Positions 9,048 to 18,032 of a stretch of 64,000 nt of DNA are shown here, one piece after another (positions within the stretch are counted from its first letter, which is position 1; each line of letters starts with the position of its first letter). The stretch spans positions 56,411-120,410 of the forward strand of contig CAVQID010000074.1 in NCBI GenBank assembly GCA_963712485.1, given 5' to 3'. A program made the position numbers and the translations under genes. The notes beneath the pieces were generated by a model. The model was given only the letters and a program-made list of their open reading frames with translations, was not told the DNA's origin and searched no databases. This stretch comes from JALORV01 sp963712485 (GTDB lineage Bacteria > Pseudomonadota > Gammaproteobacteria > Burkholderiales > Burkholderiaceae_F).

Positions 9048-10121
9048 ATGAAGATCGCGGTTTTGCCCGGAGACGGCATCGGCACGGAAATCGTTGCCGA
9101 AGCAGTGAAGATCCTGCGCGCACTCGATGAGCGCATCGAGTTCGAGTTCGCCGCCGTCGGTGGCGCGGCTGTCGACGCGCATGGACATCCGCTGCCGGAG
9201 TCGGCCCTCAAGCTAGCGCAAGCGGCCGACGCCGTGTTGTTTGGTGCGGTCGGGGACTGGAAGTACGACAAGCTCGAGCGCGCGCTGCGTCCGGAACAGG
9301 CCATCCTCGGGCTACGCAAACACCTCGGCCTGTTCGCCAATTTCCGTCCCGCGATCTGCTACGCCGAACTGACCCAGGCGTCCAGCCTCAAGCCAGAACT
9401 GATCGCCGGCCTCGACATCCTGATCGTGCGTGAACTGACGGGAGACATCTATTTCGGTCAGCCGCGGGGTCGCCGCACCGCACCGGACGGACCTTTCGCC
9501 GGCGCGCCGGAGGCGTTCGACACGATGCGTTATAGCCGGCCGGAAATCGAGCGCATCGCGCATGTGGCATTCCAGGCGGCACGCAAGCGCGCCAGGAAGG
9601 TGACGAGTGTGGACAAGGCCAATGTGCTCGAAACGTTCCAGTTCTGGAGGGATGTCGTGACGGAAGTCGGGGCCGGCTATCCCGACGTCGAACTCGAACA
9701 CATGTATGTCGACAACGCCGCCATGCAACTGGTGAAGGCGCCGAAGAAGTTTGACGTCATCGTGACCGGCAACATGTTCGGCGACATACTCTCCGACGAG
9801 GCGGCGATGCTGACCGGCTCGATCGGCATGCTGCCCTCGGCGTCGCTTAACGAGCGCAACCAGGGCCTGTACGAGCCGTCGCATGGCAGCGCGCCCGACA
9901 TTGCCGGCAAGGGTATCGCCAATCCGTTGGCGACAATCCTTTCGTCGGCGATGATGTTGCGTTATTCGTTGAACAGGCCCGAGCAGGCAGACCGGATCGA
10001 AGCGGCGGTGCGACGGGTGCTGGCGCAGGGGCTGCGTACCGCGGACATTGCGGTCGCGGGCGCGAAGACGGTGGGTACGGTGACGATGGGCGATGCCGTC
10101 GTGGCCGCCTTGGCGCAGTAG
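9048..10121 (+). CDS. leuB: 3-isopropylmalate dehydrogenase
   Basis: NAD-dependent oxidative decarboxylation of 3-isopropylmalate, the third leucine-specific step. The 357-residue protein starts MKIAVLPGDGIGTEIVAEAV and carries RELTGDIYFGQPRG, VDKANVLETFQFWR, the metal-binding VDNAAMQLV region and the signature GNMFGDILSDEAAMLTGSIG. GSAPDIAGKGIANP near the C-terminus binds the cofactor. The ATG at 9048 follows a GAGGACGAG purine stretch. asd begins 21 bases after the stop. Confidence 0.96.
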   Translation: MKIAVLPGDGIGTEIVAEAVKILRALDERIEFEFAAVGGAAVDAHGHPLPESALKLAQAADAVLFGAVGDWKYDKLERALRPEQAILGLRKHLGLFANFRPAICYAELTQASSLKPELIAGLDILIVRELTGDIYFGQPRGRRTAPDGPFAGAPEAFDTMRYSRPEIERIAHVAFQAARKRARKVTSVDKANVLETFQFWRDVVTEVGAGYPDVELEHMYVDNAAMQLVKAPKKFDVIVTGNMFGDILSDEAAMLTGSIGMLPSASLNERNQGLYEPSHGSAPDIAGKGIANPLATILSSAMMLRYSLNRPEQADRIEAAVRRVLAQGLRTADIAVAGAKTVGTVTMGDAVVAALAQ

Positions 10122-10142
10122 TCAGACGAAATCGAGGAAGCC

Positions 10143-11270
10143 ATGAAGGTAGGAATCGTGGGGTGGCGCGGCATGGTCGGCTCCGTGCTGATGGAGCGTA
10201 TGAGCACCGAGCGGGACTTCGACCTGGTCGACACGACGTTCTTCAGCACGTCGAACGCCGGTGGTGCCGCGCCGTCGGTGCCGCGTTCGAAAGGGACGCT
10301 GAAGAATGCCGACGACATCGACGCACTGTCGGCGCTCGACACGATCATCACCTGCCAGGGCAGCGACTACACGAAGGAGATCTATCCGAAACTGCGCGCG
10401 ACCGGGTGGAACGGCTACTGGATCGACGCCGCGAAGACCCTGCGTATGCAGGATGACGCGGTCATCATCCTCGATCCGGTGAATCGTCCGGTCATCGACG
10501 CGGCGTTGAAGCGCGGCATCAGGAACTACATCGGCGGCAACTGCACGGTGAGCTGCATGTTGATGGGCGTCGGTGCCCTGTTCAAGCAGGACTTGGTCGA
10601 GTGGATGACCTGTACTACCTACCAGGCGGCGTCGGGCGGCGGCGCACAGCACATGCGTGAACTGCTGACGCAGTTCGGCACGCTGAACCTCGAAGTGCGC
10701 GATCTGCTGACCGACCCGGCCAGCGCGATCCTCGAGATCGACCGGCGCATCACCGGAAAGCAGCGCGCGCTCGGCGATGACGAGACGCAGCACTTCATCG
10801 TGCCGCTCGCCGGGAATCTGATTCCGTGGATCGACGCCGATCGCGGCGACGGCACCAGCCTCGAGGAGTGGAAGGGTGGCGCGGAGACCAACAAGATCCT
10901 CGGCCGCGGCCCGGGCTTCGGTGCCGTCGCGACGCCGATCGATTCGATCTGCGTGCGCATTGGTGCCATGCGCTGCCACTCGCAGTCTCTGACGATCAAG
11001 CTCCGGCGCGACGTGCCGCTCGCGGACATCGAGGACATGATCCGCGCCGACAACGCGTGGGTGAAGCTCGTAAGTAACACCAAGGAAGCCAGCATTCGGG
11101 GCCTTACCCCGGCCGCGGTATCGGGCACGATGTCGATTCCGGTGGGACGGCTGCGCAAGCTGGCAATGGGGACCGACTATCTCGGAGCGTTTACGGTCGG
11201 GGACCAGTTGCTGTGGGGAGCAGCTGAACCGTTGCGGCGCATGTTGCGAATTCTGCTGAACGCTCTTTGA
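10143..11270 (+). CDS. asd: Aspartate-semialdehyde dehydrogenase
   Basis: Reduces aspartyl-4-phosphate to aspartate semialdehyde, the branch point to lysine/diaminopimelate, methionine and threonine. The 375-residue product starts MKVGIVGWRGMVGSVLMERM (NADP-binding) and has the catalytic Cys at about residue 134 (GGNCTVSCM) and the acid/base His near 279 (CHSQ). The length and sequence fit the Gram-negative long-form enzyme. A GAGGAAG ribosome site precedes the ATG. It follows leuB at operon distance; the 119 bases to fimV hold no gene and no clear terminator. Confidence 0.96.
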   Translation: MKVGIVGWRGMVGSVLMERMSTERDFDLVDTTFFSTSNAGGAAPSVPRSKGTLKNADDIDALSALDTIITCQGSDYTKEIYPKLRATGWNGYWIDAAKTLRMQDDAVIILDPVNRPVIDAALKRGIRNYIGGNCTVSCMLMGVGALFKQDLVEWMTCTTYQAASGGGAQHMRELLTQFGTLNLEVRDLLTDPASAILEIDRRITGKQRALGDDETQHFIVPLAGNLIPWIDADRGDGTSLEEWKGGAETNKILGRGPGFGAVATPIDSICVRIGAMRCHSQSLTIKLRRDVPLADIEDMIRADNAWVKLVSNTKEASIRGLTPAAVSGTMSIPVGRLRKLAMGTDYLGAFTVGDQLLWGAAEPLRRMLRILLNAL

Positions 11271-11389
11271 AGCGTCCGGCTCCGCGCAACAGGCGCACAC
11301 AACACGCTTGGAGACCGCTTCTTTAATTTCTCACATAAAGGCGTGAGTTACGGCTATTTCTAAGCTTGCCGCCCTAAGTCCATGATGTT

Positions 11390-14347
11390 ATGTTCGAAAA
11401 ACGTTTCAATAAGACAGGGGGCGGAATGCCATCCCAAAAATTTGCGCGCGCGCCCATGTGGTGCGCGCTTTCGCTTGCATTAGGCCTGGGGCTGACCAGC
11501 CTGGAGGTCGATGCGGCGGGACTTGGCCGCCTGTCGGTGCAATCCGGGCTGGGGCAGCCCCTGCGAGCTGAACTGGAGGTCACCTCGGTCGGGCGCGATG
11601 AAGCGCCGACGCTGCAGGTCCGCCTGGCTCCGCTGTCAGCGTTTCGTGCCGCAAATCTCGAATTCAATCCGGCACTTACGAACATCCGCTTCGCGCTCGA
11701 CCGGCGCCAGGACGGCAGCTACACGGTGCGCATCACGTCGGCGCAGCCGGTCAACGAGCCGTACATTGACATGATGGTCGAGCTCACCTGGGCGACCGGG
11801 CGCGTGATCCGCGAATACACCGTGCTGCTGGATCCGCCGGCATTGAAGACCCAGCCGGATATCGTCGCTCCGGCCGCGCCGCCGGCACCGGTTGCTGCTG
11901 CACCTTTGCCCGCGCCGGCGCCCCGCGCTGCTGCGCCTGCGCCTGCCGCGCCGCCGGCCTCCGCCGCCGCGCCGATGACGCCGCCGGCCGAGAAACCCGC
12001 CGCTGCGGCGCCGTCGACCGCATCGGCCGGTAGCTACATGGTGAAGTCCGGTGACACGCTGGGCAAGATCGCCAATCAAAATAGAAGTGCTGCTTCGCTC
12101 GACCAGATGCTGGTGGCACTGTTCCGCGCGAATCCCGACGCCTTCATCGCCAAGAACATGAACCGGCTGCGTGCCGGCGTGCAGCTGACGATTCCGTCGG
12201 ATGCGGAAGCCGCCGGCATGGCGGCCCCGGAAGCACGCCGCGAAGTCGCGGCGCAGAGCGCCGACTTCGCGCAGTACCGCAGCCGCCTGGCGCAGGCCGC
12301 CGGCGCTGCCCCGGTCGCCTCCGCACCGGCCGCCGCGGCAGGTGGTGGACGCGTGACGACAAAGGTCGAAGACAAGAGCGCGGCCGCGACCCCCGGTGGG
12401 GATCAGCTGAAGATCGCGCGCGCGGACGACAAGGGAAGCGCCGCTGCGGCGACTGCGAAGGCAGACGAAGCGGCAGCCAAGGCTCGAGCGCTCAAGGAAG
12501 AGCAGGAGCGCGCAGCCCAGCTGAAGAAGACCAACGAGGCGATCCAGAAGGCGCTCGAAGTCCAGAGCAAGGCCGGCGCGCAGGCGCAGAAGCAAGCGGA
12601 AGAGAAGAAGTCGGTGGCTCCGGTCGCAGCGGCCACGCCGACACCCGCGCCGGCACCGGCTGCCGCGGCGGCGCCGACTCCCGCACCGGCGGCCGCCCCG
12701 GTCGAACCGCCAAAGGTTGAAGCACCCGTGGCGGCGGCGCCGGCACCAGCACCGGCACCGGTCAAGAAGGCTGCACCGCCGCCGCCTCCCCCGGCGGAGG
12801 AACCCAGTTTCATCGGCGACCTGCTCGGTAATACGACCACCCAGTTGGGGCTGGCCGGGATCATCGCGTTGCTCGCGGGTCTTTTCGGCTGGAGCTGGTA
12901 TCGCAAGCGCAAGGCCGAAGGCAGCGGCAAGTTCAAGGATACCGGCGAAGGACTGCAGGCCAACTCGCTCTTCGGCGCCACCGGCGGACAGAGCGTCGAC
13001 ACGGGCACCAGCACGTTCAACTCCAGTTTCATTCCCGCCGCCTCGCAACTGGATTCGAATGAGGTCGATCCGGTTGCAGAAGCCGATGTCTATATTGCCT
13101 ACGGCCGCGAAGAGCAGGCCGAGGACATCCTGAAGGAAGCACTGCGCATGCAGCCCGACCGGCATGCGGTGCGCGTGAAGTTGCTCGAGATCTACTCGCG
13201 TCGCGGCGACAAGGCGGCCTTCATGACGATGGCCGAGGACTTGCGCGATCGCACCGGCGCGGTCGGTGAGGACTGGGAAAAGGCGATCAAGCTCGGGCAT
13301 GCGGTCGATCCTGCTCACCCGATGTTCGCGGGCGCCGTGCTGACCGACACCATGGGTCGTGGTCCCACGACCGGTTTCCGTCTCGATCCGAATACCAAGG
13401 GCCGCGGTCCGTCGACGCTGGGCGGCGGCCCGACGTCGGGACTCGACCTCGGTGGCCTGCGCGGCGCCGACTCCGTGATGCAGGCCTCAGGCAATGCGCC
13501 GCCGCTGACCAAGATGGTCGTCGACACGCGGATGACGGGGGCGGACACGACGATGTCGACCGGCGATACGAAGATGCCGGCCGACACGAAGCTTTCCGGT
13601 CCCAACACGACGTCCGCACCGACGACGCAGTTCCATGCGACTCTTCCCGGCAGCCAGCCTTCAGCCGGCCTGACGCCGCCGGCTCCGGCGCCTGCCGCCG
13701 CGGCGGACTTCTCGTCGCTCGACTTCGATCTCGGACCAACCAAGATGAATCTCGAGCCACCGACGAAGATGCCGACGATGGACGAGCCTGGTTCGAGGAC
13801 GTCGGACGTCGACTTCGGTTTCGCGCCGACTGCTCCGATCGGCCGCACCGAGCCGCCGGCGCTGGCAGACCTCGATATCGCGCTCCCGAATACCGCGCCG
13901 AATCTGCAGCCGACTGCTGTGGGCGCAGGATTGATTCCGGATCTCGACCTGAATATTCCTTCGACCCGGATGCCCGTCGCACCGGCGGCGACGGAAGCCC
14001 TGTCGCGGCCAACCGTCATCGGCAAGAAGCAGCCGGTCACGGCTGACGTCGGTGCCCTGCCCGATGAGCAGGCGCAGCGGCTGACCGCCAACACCGATCA
14101 GGCGACGGTGCCGCTGATCGATTTCGACCTGTCCGCCGTCAGCCTCAACCCGACGACCAAGCGCGGCGAAACCGAGCCGGGAAGCGCGTTGGCGCAGCAA
14201 ATGGCGACCAAGCTCGACCTTGCGCGGGGTTACATCGACCTCGGCGTCAAGGACGGCGCACGCGAACTGCTCGACGAGGTGATGCGCGATGGAACGCGCG
14301 AGCAGCGTCAGGCCGCAGTCGAGTTGATCAAGCAGATCGAAGGCTGA
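11390..14347 (+). CDS. fimV: FimV/HubP-family polar peptidoglycan-binding protein
   Basis: A 985-residue envelope organiser of the FimV/HubP family, which binds peptidoglycan and directs type IV pilus, motility and pole functions. Order of parts: signal peptide ending near VDAAG; the conserved FimV N-terminal domain (LGRLSVQSGLGQPLRAELEV); a LysM domain at about residues 215-270 (YMVKSGDTLGKIA); a long Ala/Pro-rich charged linker; one membrane helix near 486-505; and an acidic cytoplasmic part with a run of repeated TKMP/DTKL-type motifs and TPR-like segments. It ends in the conserved FimV C-terminal domain (DLARGYIDLGVKDGARELLD). A start at 11426 is equally possible. A repeat pair and truA follow. 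Confidence 0.9.
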   Translation: MFEKRFNKTGGGMPSQKFARAPMWCALSLALGLGLTSLEVDAAGLGRLSVQSGLGQPLRAELEVTSVGRDEAPTLQVRLAPLSAFRAANLEFNPALTNIRFALDRRQDGSYTVRITSAQPVNEPYIDMMVELTWATGRVIREYTVLLDPPALKTQPDIVAPAAPPAPVAAAPLPAPAPRAAAPAPAAPPASAAAPMTPPAEKPAAAAPSTASAGSYMVKSGDTLGKIANQNRSAASLDQMLVALFRANPDAFIAKNMNRLRAGVQLTIPSDAEAAGMAAPEARREVAAQSADFAQYRSRLAQAAGAAPVASAPAAAAGGGRVTTKVEDKSAAATPGGDQLKIARADDKGSAAAATAKADEAAAKARALKEEQERAAQLKKTNEAIQKALEVQSKAGAQAQKQAEEKKSVAPVAAATPTPAPAPAAAAAPTPAPAAAPVEPPKVEAPVAAAPAPAPAPVKKAAPPPPPPAEEPSFIGDLLGNTTTQLGLAGIIALLAGLFGWSWYRKRKAEGSGKFKDTGEGLQANSLFGATGGQSVDTGTSTFNSSFIPAASQLDSNEVDPVAEADVYIAYGREEQAEDILKEALRMQPDRHAVRVKLLEIYSRRGDKAAFMTMAEDLRDRTGAVGEDWEKAIKLGHAVDPAHPMFAGAVLTDTMGRGPTTGFRLDPNTKGRGPSTLGGGPTSGLDLGGLRGADSVMQASGNAPPLTKMVVDTRMTGADTTMSTGDTKMPADTKLSGPNTTSAPTTQFHATLPGSQPSAGLTPPAPAPAAAADFSSLDFDLGPTKMNLEPPTKMPTMDEPGSRTSDVDFGFAPTAPIGRTEPPALADLDIALPNTAPNLQPTAVGAGLIPDLDLNIPSTRMPVAPAATEALSRPTVIGKKQPVTADVGALPDEQAQRLTANTDQATVPLIDFDLSAVSLNPTTKRGETEPGSALAQQMATKLDLARGYIDLGVKDGARELLDEVMRDGTREQRQAAVELIKQIEG

Positions 14348-14358
14348 ACACAGCGGGC

Positions 14359-14484
14359 ATAAGCCCGCCGGGCCGCCCCCAAGGGCGAATCCCGAGCGCG
14401 CGTTGCGCGAGGGTGGTTCGGATGAGCCCGCCGGGCCGTCCCAAGGGCGAATCCCGAGCGCGTTGCGTGAGGGTTGTTCGATGA
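14359..14484 (+). repeat. Two tandem ~60-base intergenic repeat units with a coupled mini-ORF
   Basis: Two imperfect direct copies of a GC-rich unit fill the fimV-truA gap: 14359-14421 and 14422-14480. Each reads AGCCCGCCGGGCCG, then CAAGGGCGAATCCCGAGCGCG, then GAGGGT-GTTCG. Copy 2 begins with ATG and encodes a 20-residue frame starting MSPPGRPKGESR (14422-14484), whose TGA overlaps the truA ATG as ATGA. In copy 1 the ATG is replaced by ATA. Each unit ends with a GAGGGT stretch about nine bases before the next ATG, so the repeat supplies the truA ribosome site. Units of this kind are widespread in Burkholderiales genomes. Confidence 0.75.
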
Positions 14485-15320
14485 GCCCGCTGCCAATTCT
14501 GGTGCGCATCGCGCTCGGCATCGAGTACGACGGGGCCGGCTTCAACGGCTGGCAAACCCAGTCGGACCGCCGTTCGGTCCAGGACACGCTGGAAGGCGCG
14601 CTCGGCGCGCTGGCGGGTCAGCCGATTTCGACCATCTGTGCCGGCCGCACCGACGCCGGAGTCCACGCGATCGATCAGGTTGTTCATTTCGATACGGCTG
14701 TCGATCGCCCGCTGACCGCGTGGGTACGCGGCACCAACCGTTTTCTTCCCGCAACGGTTTCGGTCCGCTGGGCGCGCAGGGTCGGCGACGATTTCCATGC
14801 GAGGTTCGGCGCGCTGCGGCGTAGCTACGACTACTGGATCCTGAACGATCCGGTTCGCTCTTCCCTCGCGCATCAGCGCGCGACATGGGTATTCCGCCCG
14901 CTCGACGTCGAGCGCATGCAGCTTGCCGCAACGCGATTGCTGGGCACGCATGACTTCTCGTCGTTCCGCTCGGCCGAGTGCCAGGCGGCGTCTCCGGTGC
15001 GTGAACTGCAGCGCCTGGACGTTCGGCGGTTCGGGCGCTGGGTGACGGTACGCGCAACGGCCAATGCGTTCCTGCACCACATGGTGCGCAACATCGTCGG
15101 CTCGCTGGTCGCGGTAGGGACCGGGCGGCAGCCGGTGGAATGGCTGGGCGAACTGCTTGCGGCGCGCGATCGATCGCGGGCTGCGGCCACGCTTGGCGCC
15201 GAGGGGCTCTACCTGGCGCGAGTCGAGTACGATGAACGATTCGAACTACCGGCTCCCAACGCAGCCGCTCCGAACCGCTTCGATGCGTACGCGAACAAAG
15301 ATCTGTGGCCTGACGCGTGA
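14481..15320 (+). CDS. truA: tRNA pseudouridine(38-40) synthase
   Basis: Isomerises uridines 38-40 in the anticodon arm of many tRNAs. The 279-residue protein starts its core with ALGIEYDGAGFNGWQ. The catalytic Asp is residue 58 in AGRTDAGVHA, and the family segments FHARF, LRRSYDYWI and FLHHMVRNIVGSL are present. The ATG at 14481 is chosen because the homologous core begins just after it; an in-frame upstream ATG would only add repeat-derived residues. The last 38 bases overlap the trpF start in another frame, so translation of the two is probably coupled. Confidence 0.95.
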   Translation: MSPLPILVRIALGIEYDGAGFNGWQTQSDRRSVQDTLEGALGALAGQPISTICAGRTDAGVHAIDQVVHFDTAVDRPLTAWVRGTNRFLPATVSVRWARRVGDDFHARFGALRRSYDYWILNDPVRSSLAHQRATWVFRPLDVERMQLAATRLLGTHDFSSFRSAECQAASPVRELQRLDVRRFGRWVTVRATANAFLHHMVRNIVGSLVAVGTGRQPVEWLGELLAARDRSRAAATLGAEGLYLARVEYDERFELPAPNAAAPNRFDAYANKDLWPDA

Positions 15321-15912
15321 AGTCGACGTCGAAGCGGCAGCGGCCGGCGGCGCGGACGCCGTAGGGTTCATCTGCTATCCGAAGAGTCCGCGCTACGTGA
15401 TGCCAGCGCGACTGCGCGCGCTGGCCCGACATCTTCCGCCATTTGTCACCCCGGTGCTGCTCTTCGTAAACGCCGCCGCCGATCTCATTGAAGACGCGGT
15501 CGCCGCAGTGCCGGACGCGATGCTGCAGTTTCACGGCGATGAGCACGAGCCCGCCTGCAGCCGCTATGGTCGGCCCTATATGCGCGCGCTGGGCATGGAT
15601 ACCGGGGTCGATTTGTTAGACTGGGAACGTCAGTTTCACTCGGCCGCGGCGCTGATCGCCGATGCACCGTCGGAAGCCTACGGCGGCAGCGGCCAGACGT
15701 TCGACTGGGCGCGCGTACCGTTGCGGCGTTCGAAGCCGCTGGTGCTGGCGGGCGGCCTTGACGCAGTCAACGTCGGTGACGCGATCCGGCGCCTGCGTCC
15801 GTATGCCGTCGATGTCAGCAGTGGCGTCGAGGATGCGCCGGGGATCAAGAGCACCGCGCGTATCAACCAGTTCATCGCGGCCGTTCGTGCCGCCGACCAG
15901 GGTCTTGCATGA
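15283..15912 (+). CDS. trpF: Phosphoribosylanthranilate isomerase
   Basis: Amadori rearrangement of phosphoribosylanthranilate in tryptophan synthesis. The 209-residue TIM barrel begins MRTRTKICGLTREVDVEAAA, with the catalytic Cys at residue 8 and the KICGL signature. GADAVGFICYPKSPRYV, the QFHGDE strand, LAGGLDAVNV and the catalytic Asp in YAVDVSSGVE follow. The start lies 38 bases inside the 3' end of truA; it is preferred because KICGLT must lie a few residues from the N-terminus. The stop overlaps the trpB ATG (ATGA). Confidence 0.95.
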   Translation: MRTRTKICGLTREVDVEAAAAGGADAVGFICYPKSPRYVMPARLRALARHLPPFVTPVLLFVNAAADLIEDAVAAVPDAMLQFHGDEHEPACSRYGRPYMRALGMDTGVDLLDWERQFHSAAALIADAPSEAYGGSGQTFDWARVPLRRSKPLVLAGGLDAVNVGDAIRRLRPYAVDVSSGVEDAPGIKSTARINQFIAAVRAADQGLA

Positions 15913-17171
15913 AGCCTTACGATTTACCGGATCAGCGCGGGCACTTTGGACCGTACGGTGGCATCTTTGTCGCCGAGACGCTGATGCACGCGCTGCAGGA
16001 ACTGCGCGACGCCTACGCGAAATACCAGCACGACCCCGAATTCATTGCCGAGTTCGACAATGAGCTCAAGCACTACGTCGGGCGCCCGAGTCCGATCTAT
16101 CACGCCCGTCGCTGGAGCGAAATGCTCGGCGGCGGGCAGATCTACCTGAAGCGTGAGGATCTGAACCACACCGGTGCGCACAAGGTCAACAACACGATCG
16201 GACAGGCGCTGCTCGCGCGGCGCATGGGCAAGCCGCGCGTGATTGCCGAAACGGGGGCCGGCCAGCATGGCGTAGCTACCGCGACGGTCGCGGCGCGCTA
16301 CGGCATGAAGTGCGTGGTCTACATGGGCAGCGAGGACGTCGGCCGGCAGGCCGCCAATGTTTATCGCATGAAGCTGCTCGGCGCCGAGGTCGTGCCGGTG
16401 GAAAGTGGTTCGCGCACATTGAAGGATGCGCTGAACGAAGCAATGCGCGACTGGGTGACGAACGTCGAGAACACGTTCTACATCATCGGCACCGTCGCTG
16501 GACCGCACCCGTATCCCATGATGGTGCGCGACTTCAACTCGGTCGTCGGCAAGGAATGCCTGCAGCAGATGCCGGAAATGGTGGGACGCCAGCCGGATGT
16601 TGTCATCGCCTGCGTCGGCGGGGGCAGCAACGCGATGGGAATCTTCTACGACTACATCCCGCACGAGCAGGTGAAGCTGGTCGGCGTCGAGGCGGCCGGC
16701 GAGGGACTGACGACGATGCGCCATGCCGCAAGCCTGCAATGCGGCACGCCCGGTGTTCTGCATGGCAATCGGACCTATCTGCTGCAGGATGAAAACGGCC
16801 AGATCACCGAGACGCACTCGGTGTCTGCCGGGTTGGATTACCCCGGTGTCGGTCCCGAACATGCCTGGCTGAAGGACAGCGGGCGCGCCGAATACGTCGG
16901 CGCCACGGATGACGAAGCACTCAGTGCGTTTCACGACTGCTGCCGCATCGAGGGCATCATTCCGGCGCTGGAATCGAGCCATGCACTCGCCTACGCGACG
17001 AAGCTGGCGCCGACGCTGCCCAAGGACAAGGTGCTGCTGGTGAATCTTTCGGGTCGCGGCGACAAGGACCTTCACATCGTCGCCGAGGCGAGCGGGCTGG
17101 AGTTCTTCTGTCGCGCTTCGTGTCGCGAGGCCACGATGGAATTCCGCCAGCGCCACGGCGGGGCACGCTGA
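15909..17171 (+). CDS. trpB: Tryptophan synthase beta chain
   Basis: PLP-dependent condensation of indole (channelled from TrpA) and serine to tryptophan. The 420-residue product has the PLP Lys at residue 92 in LNHTGAHKVNNTIGQAL, the activating EDLNHTG, the phosphate-binding CVGGGSNAMG loop and LSGRGDKDL near the C-terminus. It continues for about 25 residues beyond the usual end (LEFFCRASCREATMEFRQR), a short tail with no recognisable motif. It overlaps trpF by four bases and trpA by one, giving a coupled trpFBA unit. Confidence 0.97.
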   Translation: MKPYDLPDQRGHFGPYGGIFVAETLMHALQELRDAYAKYQHDPEFIAEFDNELKHYVGRPSPIYHARRWSEMLGGGQIYLKREDLNHTGAHKVNNTIGQALLARRMGKPRVIAETGAGQHGVATATVAARYGMKCVVYMGSEDVGRQAANVYRMKLLGAEVVPVESGSRTLKDALNEAMRDWVTNVENTFYIIGTVAGPHPYPMMVRDFNSVVGKECLQQMPEMVGRQPDVVIACVGGGSNAMGIFYDYIPHEQVKLVGVEAAGEGLTTMRHAASLQCGTPGVLHGNRTYLLQDENGQITETHSVSAGLDYPGVGPEHAWLKDSGRAEYVGATDDEALSAFHDCCRIEGIIPALESSHALAYATKLAPTLPKDKVLLVNLSGRGDKDLHIVAEASGLEFFCRASCREATMEFRQRHGGAR

Positions 17172-17989
17172 TGTCGCGCATCGCCCAGCGGTTCGCAGAC
17201 CTTAAGGCGGCCGGCCGCAAGGGCCTCATTCCGTACATTGCCGCCGGCGACCCCGATCCTGCATTGACGGTGCCGCTGCTGCGGGCGCTGGCGCGCGCCG
17301 GGGCGGACGTCATCGAACTTGGCGTGCCATTTTCTGATCCGATGGCCGACGGCCCGGTGATCCAGCGCGCGACTGAACGTGCGATCCGCAACGGTGTCGG
17401 ACTCCGCCAAACTCTTGCCTTCGTGTCGGAATTCCGCAGGACGGATGCAACGACACCGGTCGTGCTGATGGGATATGCCAATCCGATCGAGCGCATGGGC
17501 CGACGCGAGTTTGCCGACGCGGCGCGCGGCGCCGGGGTGGACGGGGTGCTGGTCGTCGATTACCCACCCGAGGAGTGCGCCGAGTTTGCAGCCGAAATGC
17601 GCGCGGCAGCCATCGACCTCATCTTCCTGCTGGCACCGACGTCGACTGACGAACGCATCGAGCACGTGGCGCGTCATGCGGCGGGGTATATCTACTATGT
17701 CAGCCTCAAGGGCATCACCGGGGCGGGGCATCTCGATGTCGCAAGCGTTGCAGCGCGGCTTCCGCTGATCCGCCGACACACGGACATTCCGGTCGGAGTC
17801 GGATTCGGCATACGCGATGCCGCCAGTGCGGTGGCGGTGGCCGCCGTGGCCGACGCCGTGGTCATCGGTTCGCGGCTGATCCAGGAACTGGAATCGACGC
17901 CGCGCGACCGCGCGGTGGATGCAGTGGAGGCGTTGTTGCACGAGATACGTTTGGCACTCGACAGTGCGACGATCAAGGAGGCTGCATGA
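17171..17989 (+). CDS. trpA: Tryptophan synthase alpha chain
   Basis: Cleaves indole-3-glycerol phosphate to indole and glyceraldehyde-3-phosphate. The 272-residue TIM barrel starts MSRIAQRFADLKAAGRKGLI and contains the catalytic Glu in IELGVPFSDPMADGP and the following catalytic Asp (MADGP), LLAPTS, YYVSLKGITGA and VGVGFGIRD. The ATG at 17171 (TGATG with the trpB stop) is preferred over an in-frame upstream ATG inside trpB. accD follows after 43 bases. Confidence 0.96.
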   Translation: MSRIAQRFADLKAAGRKGLIPYIAAGDPDPALTVPLLRALARAGADVIELGVPFSDPMADGPVIQRATERAIRNGVGLRQTLAFVSEFRRTDATTPVVLMGYANPIERMGRREFADAARGAGVDGVLVVDYPPEECAEFAAEMRAAAIDLIFLLAPTSTDERIEHVARHAAGYIYYVSLKGITGAGHLDVASVAARLPLIRRHTDIPVGVGFGIRDAASAVAVAAVADAVVIGSRLIQELESTPRDRAVDAVEALLHEIRLALDSATIKEAA

Positions 17990-18032
17990 TCCTGCTTCGC
18001 CCGTTCGTCGGCATGAACTGCGGAGGTCTGCG

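Noticed and set aside
11636..13318. A 560-codon minus-strand open frame opposite fimV
   Set aside because: It is Arg/Gly-rich low-complexity sequence produced by the Ala/Pro-rich fimV codons read backwards, with no ribosome site or conserved motif.
16000..17171. The extended C-terminal tail of TrpB as evidence of a trpB-trpA fusion remnant or frameshift
   Set aside because: The tail is short, ends one base into the trpA ATG in the usual coupled fashion, and trpA is complete; a lineage-specific tail is simpler.
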